A DNA stretch of 64,000 nt from Catellatospora paridis (GTDB lineage Bacteria; Actinomycetota; Actinomycetes; Mycobacteriales; Micromonosporaceae): contig NZ_ML769312.1 of the NCBI RefSeq assembly GCF_009720365.1, positions 496,001-560,000 on the forward strand, read 5' to 3'. The position numbers and the translations under genes were made by a program. Positions 1 to 6,745 of the stretch are shown piece after piece (the stretch's first letter is position 1; every line of letters begins with the position of its first letter). The notes under the pieces were generated by a model. That model saw only the letters and a program-made list of their open reading frames with translations. It did no database searches and had not been told where the DNA came from.

Positions 1-150
1 GTGCCCGGCTGCGGCGCCTACCACTTCCCGCTGGCGTCCAACTACGACCTCGTGGGCCGTCCACCGCTCATCGCGGTCCGTGACGGGCAGGCGCGCGTGC
101 TCGTACGCCGCGAGACCCTCGACGACGTCCTGCGCCGCGACGCGGCGTGA
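1..150 (+). CDS. lysA: Diaminopimelate decarboxylase, C-terminal fragment (5' end outside window)
   Basis: The frame is open from the first base to a TGA at 148-150 and gives the last 49 residues of a protein. The stretch GAYHFPLASNYDLVGRPP followed by VLVRRETLDDVL matches the usual C-terminal end of PLP-dependent diaminopimelate decarboxylases, where a conserved Tyr in the GAY segment contacts the substrate or cofactor. The enzyme converts meso-diaminopimelate to lysine. The in-frame GTG at position 1 is probably internal. A strong hairpin follows at once (154-180). Another member of the PLP fold III decarboxylase family is possible. Confidence 0.6.
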   Translation: MPGCGAYHFPLASNYDLVGRPPLIAVRDGQARVLVRRETLDDVLRRDAA

Positions 151-153
151 GCC

Positions 154-180
154 GGCGCGGCGGCCGTGGGCCGCCGCGCC
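154..180. terminator. Bidirectional hairpin terminator between lysA and the xylanase gene
   Basis: A perfect 12-bp inverted repeat, GGCGCGGCGGCC (154-165) and GGCCGCCGCGCC (169-180), has a 3-base loop. It lies between two convergent genes. There is no T-tract, as is common for high-GC actinobacterial terminators. Confidence 0.6.
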
Positions 181-205
181 GCTGGTGCGGTGTCGGGGAT
201 CGGGG

Positions 206-1189
206 TCAGCCTGCGCTGCAGGAGACGGTCGGCCAGGTGTAGTTCCCGTTGTGCTGGATGGTCACGCCCCAGTTGTTGCCGCTGCCGTTGGGTCTGGCGA
301 CAAGCTGCTGGGCCGTCGGGTAGCTCGCGCTGATGTTCCAGGTGGAGAGGACCTTGGCGGGGGAGGGCACGTTCATGGACACGGTCCAGTTGGTCGCGCC
401 GCTGACCGAGACGCTGAGGTTGTACCGGTCGCTCCACTGCTGGCCCGCGGACAGCGTCGCGGTGCAACCGCCGCCGCCGCCGCCGCCTCCGCCGCCTCCG
501 CCACCGGTGGAGCCCAGCGTGATGTTGGAGTTGCCGCTGCTCTGGTAGCCCTCGGTAGCCATGATCATGTAGTTGTGGCTGCCGAGGCTCATGCCCTTGC
601 TCGCCCACGCGTCGAAGTGAATGCCGGAGGTGATCGTCCCGCCGGTCTTCTTCGACTGCCGCACACTCCAGTACTGGTTGAAGGTCCTGGTGCCTTCGAT
701 GGAGGGGGCGTTGTACCGCGTCGTCTGGTAGATGTCGTACGTGCCGCCGTCGCTGGTGACCGTGCCCTTGTAGGTGCCGGTGGGCCGGTAGGTGCCCCAG
801 TTGTCGACGATGTAGTACTCGACGAGCGGGTTCGTCGTCCAGCCGTAGAGGGTCAGGTAGGCGTTGCCGGACGGGTTGAAGCTGCCGGAGTAGGTGACGG
901 ACCGGCGTCCGCCGGTGCTCCAGCCCCTGCCGGCGACGAAGTTGCCGGTGTTGCTCCACGAAGTGCTGTAGTTGCCGCCGGACCCCAGCTCCATGGAGAC
1001 CGTGCCGGGGCTGTCGGTCCAGAACGAGTAGAAGTAGCCGTTGTTGGTGCCGGTCTGGTTCGAGGTCACGGCCGCGCTGGCGGCGCCGGGCAGCATCGTG
1101 GTGGCCGCGACCATCGCCGCGATGCAGACTGCGCCGAGCAGAAGCCTGGCGCGGCCGCGGCTGGTCGGGGGAGCGGGTGCGTCGATCAT
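206..1189 (-). CDS. Secreted GH11 endo-1,4-beta-xylanase with CBM2 module
   Basis: This 327-residue secreted enzyme cleaves internal beta-1,4 bonds of xylan. Residues 1-40 are a signal peptide ending near PGAASAA. The GH11 beta-jelly-roll spans about 42-225: the catalytic nucleophile is Glu124 in [12 protein letters not shown] and the acid/base is Glu213 in [10 protein letters not shown] pure glycine linker (13 Gly, about 229-241) leads to a family 2 carbohydrate-binding module (242-327) bounded by Cys242 and Cys324, with the Trp residues expected for flat-polysaccharide binding. The ATG at 1189 was chosen over upstream in-frame starts because GAGGAGGAAG lies 6-10 bases before it and the signal peptide begins there. 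Expression is probably controlled by the promoter and GAAAnTTTC boxes upstream (1286-1484). Confidence 0.95.
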   Translation of the reverse strand: MIDAPAPPTSRGRARLLLGAVCIAAMVAATTMLPGAASAAVTSNQTGTNNGYFYSFWTDSPGTVSMELGSGGNYSTSWSNTGNFVAGRGWSTGGRRSVTYSGSFNPSGNAYLTLYGWTTNPLVEYYIVDNWGTYRPTGTYKGTVTSDGGTYDIYQTTRYNAPSIEGTRTFNQYWSVRQSKKTGGTITSGIHFDAWASKGMSLGSHNYMIMATEGYQSSGNSNITLGSTGGGGGGGGGGGGGCTATLSAGQQWSDRYNLSVSVSGATNWTVSMNVPSPAKVLSTWNISASYPTAQQLVARPNGSGNNWGVTIQHNGNYTWPTVSCSAG

Positions 1190-1285
1190 GGGTGTGCTTC
1201 CTCCTCGGGAGAGGCCGACGGGCAGGCCGGTCGTCGGGCGCGCGACGCCCGGTGGAGCAGATCGGGTGACCCGGATCGACGATGT

Positions 1286-1294
1286 CGAACTTCG
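1286..1294. promoter_or_regulatory. Palindromic operator box CGAA-C-TTCG
   Basis: A perfect 9-base palindrome lies just downstream of the predicted transcription start of the xylanase gene. It is the short form of the GAAAnTTTC element described upstream of actinomycete xylanase genes. A repressor bound here would block transcription. Confidence 0.5.
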
Positions 1295-1305
1295 TCGATG
1301 GCGAA

Positions 1306-1335
1306 AGTATTTGTCCCGTGTCGTCGAGCTGTCAA
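1306..1335 (-). promoter_or_regulatory. Xylanase promoter
   Basis: On the minus strand, TTGACA (1335-1330) is followed after 18 bases by AATACT (1311-1306). This is a near-consensus vegetative promoter about 115 bases before the ATG. It is flanked on both sides by operator-like palindromes. Confidence 0.55.
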
Positions 1336-1342
1336 CGACTTC

Positions 1343-1355
1343 CGGAAACTTTCGG
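1343..1355. promoter_or_regulatory. Operator box CGGAAA-C-TTTCGG
   Basis: GAAA-C-TTTC forms a perfect core immediately upstream of the TTGACA -35 element of the xylanase promoter. Confidence 0.5.
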
Positions 1356-1471
1356 ATAACCAGCAGGCAAGAACCGAGTCTGGTGGATGTATCGTGCCAG
1401 GTTGAGAACGGCTGGATGCCATGCTGGCAACGGGAAACCGGAACGTAATGATCCTCATTAGACGGGGAAAT

Positions 1472-1484
1472 CCGAAAGTTTCGG
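1472..1484. promoter_or_regulatory. Operator box CCGAAA-G-TTTCGG
   Basis: This is a perfect 13-base palindrome about 140 bases upstream of the xylanase -35. It is the best match in the window to the xylanase-type GAAAnTTTC operator. It could also serve the divergent acetyltransferase gene. Confidence 0.5.
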
Positions 1485-1600
1485 CGTACTTCCGGGTCGT
1501 GTCGACAGGCGCGGTCAGGCATCCCGCGTCGGGCCACCTGTGTCGCGCGGTGCGCCAAAAGCAGTGGCGTCCGCGTGCCGACGGCGGCATGCTGCTCGTC

Positions 1601-2107
1601 GTGATCGAAATGCGCGTGCTGACCTCGGATGACTGGCCGATCTGGCGGGAGTTGCGGCTCGCCGCGCTGGCGGATGCGCCCTACGCCTTCGGATCCCGGC
1701 TGGCGGACTGGCAGGGCGAGGGCGATCGCAGCGAGCGGTGGCGGGCGCGGCTGGAGATTCCCGGCTCCTACAACCTCGTGGCGGTGCTCGACGGCCGCCC
1801 GGTCGGCATGGCCAGCGGTGTGCCGACCGACGACCGCGGTGTGGTGGAGCTGATCTCGATGTGGGTGGATCCCGCTGCCCGGGGCCGAGGCGTGGCCGAC
1901 CACCTGCTGGCGGCGGTGGAGCGGTGGGCCGAGCAGGTGGGCGCGGACGTGTTGAAACTGGCTGTGGCGGAGGGCAACGATGCCGCCGCCGCCGTGTACC
2001 GGCGCAACGGTTTCCGGCTCACCGCGGAACTCGGCGACCTGATGCCGGACGGCGTACGCCGGGAGCAGATCATGGCGAAAAGTCTCGGCACCTCGCCGGA
2101 CAGGTGA
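1601..2107 (+). CDS. GNAT family N-acetyltransferase
   Basis: The 168-residue product has the acetyl-CoA binding motif [17 protein letters not shown] (motif A, the R/QxxGxG/A loop) and a C-terminal YRRNGFR segment, both typical of Gcn5-related acetyltransferases. The acceptor substrate cannot be told from sequence. The start is uncertain: GTG 1601 ([12 protein letters not shown]) is preferred because family members begin with a short strand before the VLT segment. ATG 1589 and ATG 1610 are also in frame, and no strong Shine-Dalgarno decides. It ends 3 bases before the convergent MBL hydrolase gene. Confidence 0.85.
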   Translation: MIEMRVLTSDDWPIWRELRLAALADAPYAFGSRLADWQGEGDRSERWRARLEIPGSYNLVAVLDGRPVGMASGVPTDDRGVVELISMWVDPAARGRGVADHLLAAVERWAEQVGADVLKLAVAEGNDAAAAVYRRNGFRLTAELGDLMPDGVRREQIMAKSLGTSPDR

Positions 2108-2110
2108 CGG

Positions 2111-2854
2111 CTACCGCAGGTCCAGCACCAGATCGGTGGCGGCGACGGCCACCTCGCCGTCATATTCCTCGGCGGCCGCCGCCCGTGCCGCAGCCGGATC
2201 CGTGCCCGGCCACAGGTGGGTCAGCAGCAGTCGGCCGACACCGGCGGCCGCGGCCTGCCGACCCGCCTGGCGGGCGCTCGACAGGTGACGCCGTGAGCCC
2301 TCCGGCACCTCGTCCACGTGGGTGGCCTCGGCCAGCAGCACGTCCGCGCCGCGCGCCAGCTCCACCACGTCAGGGCTCGGACCGCTGTCACCGGTGTACG
2401 CGAGCACCCGGCCACCCGCGGCCAGCCGCACACCGGCGTTCGGCACCGAGTGCGGCAGCAGCCGAGTCCGTGCGTGAAACGGCCCGACATCGAAGGCACC
2501 CCCGTCGGTGACCTCGCGCAGCTCGTAGGCCCCGGCCAGCATCCCGGGCCGGTCCAGTGCCAGCACCGCGTCCAACGCCCCCGGCAGCGCGTACACCGGC
2601 AGCGGCGCCGGCGGATCGTCCCGCAGCGCGCGGGCCCGCAGCAGCGGATTCAGGTCGGCGCAGTGATCGGGGTGTCCGTGACTGATGAACACCGCGTCGA
2701 CCTGCTCGGCGGTCACGTGTCGCAGCAGCTGGGGCACGGTCGCGTAGCCGAGGTCGACGACCAGCCGGAAGCCCTCGTGCTCCAGGAGGTAGCCGCTGCA
2801 GGCCTGGCCCGCGTCCGGCCATGCGCCGCACGCGCCGAGCACCCTGAGTCGCAT
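2111..2854 (-). CDS. MBL-fold metallo-hydrolase (RNase Z-like)
   Basis: The 247-residue product has the complete metallo-beta-lactamase metal site: H59-G-H61-P-D63-H64 in the SHGHPDH motif, then His135, Asp156 in YTGDSG, and His213. The pattern resembles RNase Z/ElaC-type phosphodiesterases and small cytosolic MBL hydrolases. There is no signal peptide. The substrate is not predictable; cyclic nucleotides or phosphonates are possible for the subgroup. It lies upstream of the LCP gene on the same strand with about 40 bases between, so it may be a separate unit. Confidence 0.85.
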   Translation of the reverse strand: MRLRVLGACGAWPDAGQACSGYLLEHEGFRLVVDLGYATVPQLLRHVTAEQVDAVFISHGHPDHCADLNPLLRARALRDDPPAPLPVYALPGALDAVLALDRPGMLAGAYELREVTDGGAFDVGPFHARTRLLPHSVPNAGVRLAAGGRVLAYTGDSGPSPDVVELARGADVLLAEATHVDEVPEGSRRHLSSARQAGRQAAAAGVGRLLLTHLWPGTDPAAARAAAAEEYDGEVAVAATDLVLDLR

Positions 2855-2894
2855 CCGACCGACGATAGCCCGATCCGCCGACCGCGCCGGCGCA

Positions 2895-4133
2895 TCAGCC
2901 CTTGATCAGGCCGGGGTGCAGCGCGAGAAAATTCTCGACCGAACCGGCGGCGACCGAGGCGAGGAACTGCCGTGCCGAGGCGTCCAACTGCTCGCCGAGG
3001 TACTCGTACTTCAGCTTGGGCTTCTCCGGCTTCTCAGGCTTCTCAGGGTCCTTGCTCGGGTCGGGGTCGACCGGGCTGGACGGTTTGGGGTCGGGCTTGT
3101 CGTCGGCCTTCTTGCTCTTGTCCTCGACCCAGCGGCCGACCCCGCCGCCGGACAGCCTGACCATGGCGATCTGGTCCGGGCGGAGGTCGCTCAGCGTGAA
3201 CGCCCAGTCGACGAGGCTGCGGCCGCGTCCGCTGAAGGTCAGCGAGCTGCCTGCCGCGCGGAGCACCTTGTCCAGGCGCAGCGGGTCGGCGAGCAGGTCG
3301 GCGCTGAACCCCTTGGTGACCATCGCGCGGACCATCTGCTGCTGGTGCCGCTGGCGGGCGTAGTCGCCACCGGGGATGTAGCGCTGGCGGGCGTAGTCGA
3401 GGGCCTGCCAGCCGTTGAAGTGCCGCCGCCCGGGTTCGTACACCATCTGCGGGCCGACGTAGCCGGTGCTGCTCTTGCCGTGGTCGCGAGGGTCGCCGTC
3501 GGGCTCGCGGTGGATCGAGGCGACCCGCTGGTCGACGACCATGTCGACGCCGCCCAGGGCGTCGATGACGTCCTTGAACCCGCTGAAGTCGATGATGGCG
3601 CCGGCGTCGAACCGGGCGATCCCGGTGTATCGGCTGACGGTCGCGGCGAGCAGCTCGAAACCCTGCGCATTGTCGGCGCGGCGGCTGCCCGGCGTCTGCG
3701 CGCCGAAGAACATGGCATGGGCGAGCTTGTCCGCCTGGTTGCCGGGGTAACCGGACTTCGGAAACGGCGGGATCGCGACGAGCAGGTCCCTCGGCAGGGA
3801 GAACAGATATCCGCGGTCCAACCCGGCCGGGATGTGCATGACCAGGATCGAGTCGGCGCGGGGGATCCAGAACGGGTCGTCGTTGCGCGGGTCGATGCCG
3901 GCCAGCAGGATGTTGAGCGGGCCCTTGACATCGTCGCGCCGGGCAGGGACCTCGGCGTCGGGGCTCTCGCCCTGATCGCCGAACAGGTCCGCATGGTGCA
4001 CCGCGTTCTCGTAGCGGGCGACCACCCGGTCCACGGCGACCAGCGCCGTCCCGGCGAACAGCATCAGGGCCGTGCCTGCCAGCACGCTCCAGCGCGCCCA
4101 GCGGGGCGCCGTACGTCGTTGTCTGCCCACCAC
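2895..4133 (-). CDS. LytR-CpsA-Psr (LCP) family cell-wall glycopolymer ligase
   Basis: The 412-residue protein has a short cytoplasmic N-terminus, one membrane segment (about 17-38, VLAGTALMLFAGTALVAV) and a large external LCP domain starting near LNILLAGID, with conserved arginines and the PRADS segment. LCP enzymes transfer undecaprenyl-linked glycopolymers to peptidoglycan. A Lys/Pro/Asp-rich linker (KADDKPDPKPSSPVDPD) and a short C-terminal tail follow the catalytic domain. The start is GTG 4133, or GTG 4130 in the same frame. A GATACG-like -10 directly upstream suggests a leaderless transcript. Confidence 0.9.
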   Translation of the reverse strand: MVGRQRRTAPRWARWSVLAGTALMLFAGTALVAVDRVVARYENAVHHADLFGDQGESPDAEVPARRDDVKGPLNILLAGIDPRNDDPFWIPRADSILVMHIPAGLDRGYLFSLPRDLLVAIPPFPKSGYPGNQADKLAHAMFFGAQTPGSRRADNAQGFELLAATVSRYTGIARFDAGAIIDFSGFKDVIDALGGVDMVVDQRVASIHREPDGDPRDHGKSSTGYVGPQMVYEPGRRHFNGWQALDYARQRYIPGGDYARQRHQQQMVRAMVTKGFSADLLADPLRLDKVLRAAGSSLTFSGRGRSLVDWAFTLSDLRPDQIAMVRLSGGGVGRWVEDKSKKADDKPDPKPSSPVDPDPSKDPEKPEKPEKPKLKYEYLGEQLDASARQFLASVAAGSVENFLALHPGLIKG

Positions 4134-4208
4134 GTATCGGACAACGAGTTCCCGGCCGAAACGATCCTACGCAATGTAGGTGACGTGGCAGCCCGATCGC
4201 GGGACTGG

Positions 4209-4559
4209 TCAGTCGTTGTCGGGGATGACCCGGGCGACGGGTTCCGCCCCTGTGCAAGTGACGACGACGCGCATTTCATTCTTGTCCTTCTTGAACCTTA
4301 TGCGCGCTTCCTTGGCCGGGCCGGGCTCCGGGTCGTCGGCACGAAAACCCTGCGCGGGGCTCCAGGAGGTGAGCGTCACCGCGCCGCCCGCGCAGGAGGC
4401 ATGGACCACGCCGCCGGGGGTGCTCAGGGAGCGGATCGCCGCGCTCGCGGACGGCTGCCCGGTCGGCGCGGGGGTGGCGGCCCCGGGGCTCGGCTGCGGG
4501 TTCGGGCTGCGGCCCAGCTCATCGCCCGTGAACTGGGCATTTGCGACGGTTCGCGGCAC
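4209..4559 (-). CDS. Hypothetical protein, possibly truncated at the 5' end
   Basis: The C-terminal ~75 residues (GGVVHASCAGGAVTLTSW to about TCTGAEPVARVI) form a compact beta-rich, two-cysteine unit of a kind I recall in extracellular parts of actinobacterial proteins. A Pro/Ala/Ser linker precedes it. The only plausible start, GTG 4559, gives 116 residues with no signal peptide, membrane anchor or clear ribosome-binding site. The region upstream is taken by the divergent Rieske gene. The gene may therefore be a 5'-deleted remnant. The call rests on composition and a domain resemblance only. Confidence 0.4.
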   Translation of the reverse strand: MPRTVANAQFTGDELGRSPNPQPSPGAATPAPTGQPSASAAIRSLSTPGGVVHASCAGGAVTLTSWSPAQGFRADDPEPGPAKEARIRFKKDKNEMRVVVTCTGAEPVARVIPDND

Positions 4560-4596
4560 TAGGCTGGGGGGAGTCTGCTGTCGGCGGGGGTGTGCG

Positions 4597-5013
4597 ATGG
4601 GAACGACGCGACGAGTGGTGCTCACCGGCACCGCAGCGAGCGCGATCAGCTTGGTCGGAGCGTGCGGATCGGCGGGGGAGCCGGGTGGTTCCGCGCCGCA
4701 ACCGCCGGCCGCGCCGCCGACCGGCCCGGTGGTGCTGGGACCGTCGGCCGACGTCGCGGTGCACAGCGGGAAGGTGTACACGACCGAACAGGTCGTCGTC
4801 ACCCAGCCCGTGGAGGGCTCGTTCAAGGCGTTCACGTCGATCTGCACGCACAAGCAGTGCCAGGTCGGCGCGGTCGAGAACGACCAGATCATCTGCCCGT
4901 GCCACGGCAGCAGGTACTCGGCGGTCGACGGGTCGGTGCTGAAGGGTCCGGCGACCCTGCCGCTCGCACCGAAGACGATCACGGTCGCCGAGGGGAAGAT
5001 CACCCTCGACTGA
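4597..5013 (+). CDS. Rieske [2Fe-2S] lipoprotein
   Basis: The 138-residue product starts MGTTRRVVLT, a twin-arginine-like leader, and has a lipobox LVGAC with the acylated Cys at 23. It would be exported folded and anchored on the outer face of the membrane. The Rieske site is intact: Cys83-Thr-His85 with Cys88, and Cys100-Pro-Cys102-His103, supplying two Cys and two His ligands and the stabilising disulfide. A Pro/Ala-rich linker (about 30-45) separates anchor and domain. It probably carries electrons to a secreted or membrane oxidoreductase; no partner is adjacent. The ATG lies soon after a GGGGGAG-rich stretch. The 3' end overlaps the convergent VOC gene by 14 bases. Confidence 0.92.
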   Translation: MGTTRRVVLTGTAASAISLVGACGSAGEPGGSAPQPPAAPPTGPVVLGPSADVAVHSGKVYTTEQVVVTQPVEGSFKAFTSICTHKQCQVGAVENDQIICPCHGSRYSAVDGSVLKGPATLPLAPKTITVAEGKITLD

Positions 5014-5482
5014 TGCGGCGGTGCAGCTCCTCCTCGGGGACGTCTTCGAGGTGGGTGAGGAACACCCACAGGTGGCCCGCGGGGTCCTTGAGGATGACCG
5101 TGCGGTCACCGTGGAACATGTCCTTCGGCGGCTGGAGGATCTCGGCGCCCGCGGCCTCGGCCCGTTCGGCCAGGCTGTCCACGTCCGGCACGTACACATG
5201 CAGCGTGACGGTCGTGCCGCCGCCGAGCGAGGTCGGCGCGGCGAAGGAGCCGGCTTCGGCCTCGTCCACGCTCGCGTCGCCCAGCATCAGCACCGAGCGC
5301 CCGATGGTGATCTCGGCGTGCAGGATGCCGCCGCCCGGAGCGTCGATCCTGATGTCCTCGCGGGCGCCGAACGCGCGCCGGTAGAAGTCGATCGCCGCGG
5401 CCGCGTCGTCGACCATGATGTGCGGGATCACGGCATAGCGGTAGCGGTCGGGGATCTCGGTGTGGGTGGTCTGCTCGGTCAT
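5000..5482 (-). CDS. VOC family (glyoxalase/PhnB-like) protein
   Basis: The 160-residue product has paired beta-alpha-beta-beta-beta modules. PHIMVDDAAAAIDFYRRAFGA opens the first half and the second half ends in LKDPAGHLWVFLTHLEDV. This is the PhnB/glyoxalase pattern seen in many uncharacterised actinobacterial VOC proteins. The metal ligands are not fully conserved in a way that names a substrate. AGGAGGTTCAC directly precedes the ATG at 5482, which fixes the start. Confidence 0.88.
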   Translation of the reverse strand: MTEQTTHTEIPDRYRYAVIPHIMVDDAAAAIDFYRRAFGAREDIRIDAPGGGILHAEITIGRSVLMLGDASVDEAEAGSFAAPTSLGGGTTVTLHVYVPDVDSLAERAEAAGAEILQPPKDMFHGDRTVILKDPAGHLWVFLTHLEDVPEEELHRRISRG

Positions 5483-5580
5483 GTGAACCTCCTTGAGCGG
5501 CCGGCGCCGTCATGCGCCGCGGCCCTGGAGGCAACCTAGAAGCTCAAGTTCGGTTCAGGTCAAGTGCTGCCGTCCGACGG

Positions 5581-5618
5581 CGGCCGGCGCCCGCCTCCCC
5601 GTCGGCGGGCGCCGGCCG
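5581..5618. terminator. Hairpin terminator after the FMN reductase gene
   Basis: A perfect 15-bp inverted repeat, 5581-5595 with 5604-5618 and an 8-base loop, lies 10 bases beyond the stop codon of the minus-strand reductase gene. Confidence 0.6.
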
Positions 5619-5628
5619 TCGGGCCGGG

Positions 5629-6213
5629 TCAGGCCGCGTCGCGCGTCCGCGCGGTACGCAGCGCCCCGGCCCACCACAGCAGGTCGTCGGTGAGCAGCTT
5701 CAGGAACGGCTCGGCGGGTGCGAACACGGCCGTGTCGGTCGGGTCGGGCTGTTCGAGGGCAGGCAGGTAGAGGTCGGGGGCGATGTGCACGGCGCGGCGC
5801 AGGGGTGCCATCTCGAACTCGACGGCGACCTGGCGCAGCTGCTCGATCGCCCGCGCGCCGCCGACGCTGCCCCAGCCCACGAAGCTGACCGGCTTGCGGT
5901 GCCACTCGGCGTACGTCCAGTCCATGGCGTTCTTCAGCACCGCCGAGTAGCCGTGGTTGTATTCGGCGGCCAGCACGATGTAGCCGTCGGCGCGGTCGAC
6001 GGTGCGGCCGAACCGCGCGACCTCGTCGTTGGCGTACTGCCGCGGGGTCCACATGGGGGCGGCCCCGTCGAAGAACGGCAGCGGATGGTCGCGCAGGTCG
6101 ACCAGCTCGAACTCGACCCCGTCGTACTGCCGGGCGAAGCCGAGCACCCAGTGGGCGATCCGCTCGCTGAACCGTCCCTCGCGGGTCGTGCCGTTGATGA
6201 CCTGGATGTGCAT
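5629..6213 (-). CDS. NAD(P)H-dependent FMN reductase / quinone reductase
   Basis: The 194-residue flavodoxin-like protein begins IQVINGTTREGRFSERI, the phosphate-binding loop of the FMN_red family. PLPFFDGA and AAEYNHGYSAVLKNAMDW, the characteristic PEYN(H/G)-type motif, follow. It should reduce FMN or quinones with NAD(P)H in the cytoplasm. It is divergent from an HxlR-type regulator 138 bases away that may control it, as is common for quinone or aldehyde-stress reductases. Confidence 0.9.
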   Translation of the reverse strand: MHIQVINGTTREGRFSERIAHWVLGFARQYDGVEFELVDLRDHPLPFFDGAAPMWTPRQYANDEVARFGRTVDRADGYIVLAAEYNHGYSAVLKNAMDWTYAEWHRKPVSFVGWGSVGGARAIEQLRQVAVEFEMAPLRRAVHIAPDLYLPALEQPDPTDTAVFAPAEPFLKLLTDDLLWWAGALRTARTRDAA

Positions 6214-6337
6214 GTCGTGGTCTCTCTTCCCGTAACCGGTCGGCCGGCGTGGCCGCCGACCCGCGGCACGCTCTTGATCGCCGCGTATCCCCAGCTTGGC
6301 GTGGTTCGGCGCGACTGGGCAAAACTCCGGTTAGCTG

Positions 6338-6352
6338 CTTACCATTAGTAAG
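6338..6352. promoter_or_regulatory. Probable HxlR operator, CTTAC-N5-GTAAG
   Basis: A perfect inverted repeat, CTTAC (6338-6342) and GTAAG (6348-6352), sits in the divergent promoter region. Its last base is the G of the GTG start of the regulator, so the bound regulator would repress its own gene. TTAC/GTAA half-sites are typical of HxlR-family operators. Confidence 0.5.
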
Positions 6353-6720
6353 TGACCACGAAACTCTCGGCCTACGTGCCCGACCACCACGACGCCAGCG
6401 ACGCCGCCTGCCGCGGCTTCCAGCCGGTCCTGGAGCTGCTGGGCCGCCGCTGGGTGGGCATGATCATGCTCGCCGGCCGGCGTGGCGCCCGTCGGTTCGG
6501 GCACTACCGGGCCTTCGCCGCCGGCATCTCCGACCGGGTGCTGACCCAGCGCCTGCGCGAACTGGAACACCACGGCCTGATCGAGCGCCAGGTCATCCCC
6601 AGCACCCCGGTACAGATCCTGTACGCGCCCACCGCCCGCGGCGTCGAGCTGATGGACGCGCTGCAGCCGCTGTTCGACTGGACCGCCCGCAACCCGGGGG
6701 CGTTCACGCACCAGCCGTGA
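6352..6720 (+). CDS. HxlR family winged-helix transcriptional regulator
   Basis: The 122-residue product matches the HxlR domain along its length: CRGFQPVLELLGRRWVGMIM, then GISDRVLTQRLRELEHHGLIER as the recognition helix and wing. A Cys at residue 20 is in the position used as a redox or aldehyde sensor in some family members. The gene starts at GTG 6352 within its probable operator and is divergent from the FMN reductase gene, its likely target. Confidence 0.9.
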   Translation: MTTKLSAYVPDHHDASDAACRGFQPVLELLGRRWVGMIMLAGRRGARRFGHYRAFAAGISDRVLTQRLRELEHHGLIERQVIPSTPVQILYAPTARGVELMDALQPLFDWTARNPGAFTHQP

Positions 6721-6745
6721 CCTGAACCGCGGTCATCCCGCCGGG

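Larger units (their letters stand above)
1190..1600. other. Intergenic control region of the xylanase gene
   Basis: About 410 bases lie between the divergent xylanase and acetyltransferase starts. The region holds a minus-strand promoter and three GAA(A)nTTTC-type palindromes, entered separately. It is more AT-rich than the flanking genes. Both strands are open for long stretches, but those frames lack a ribosome-binding site or family signature. Confidence 0.7.

Noticed and set aside
464-504. CCG/CCT trinucleotide run that could be called a microsatellite repeat
   Set aside because: It encodes the polyglycine linker between the xylanase and CBM2 domains; no separate role is supported.
80-1405. 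A long plus-strand open frame across the xylanase gene
   Set aside because: It is antisense to a clear GH11-CBM2 gene, has Ala/Gly/Val/Arg-rich random composition and no family signature. High GC keeps antisense frames open.
1190-1903. A 238-codon upstream extension of the xylanase frame
   Set aside because: The extension lacks homology, crosses the promoter and operator boxes, and the signal peptide with its ribosome-binding site starts at 1189.
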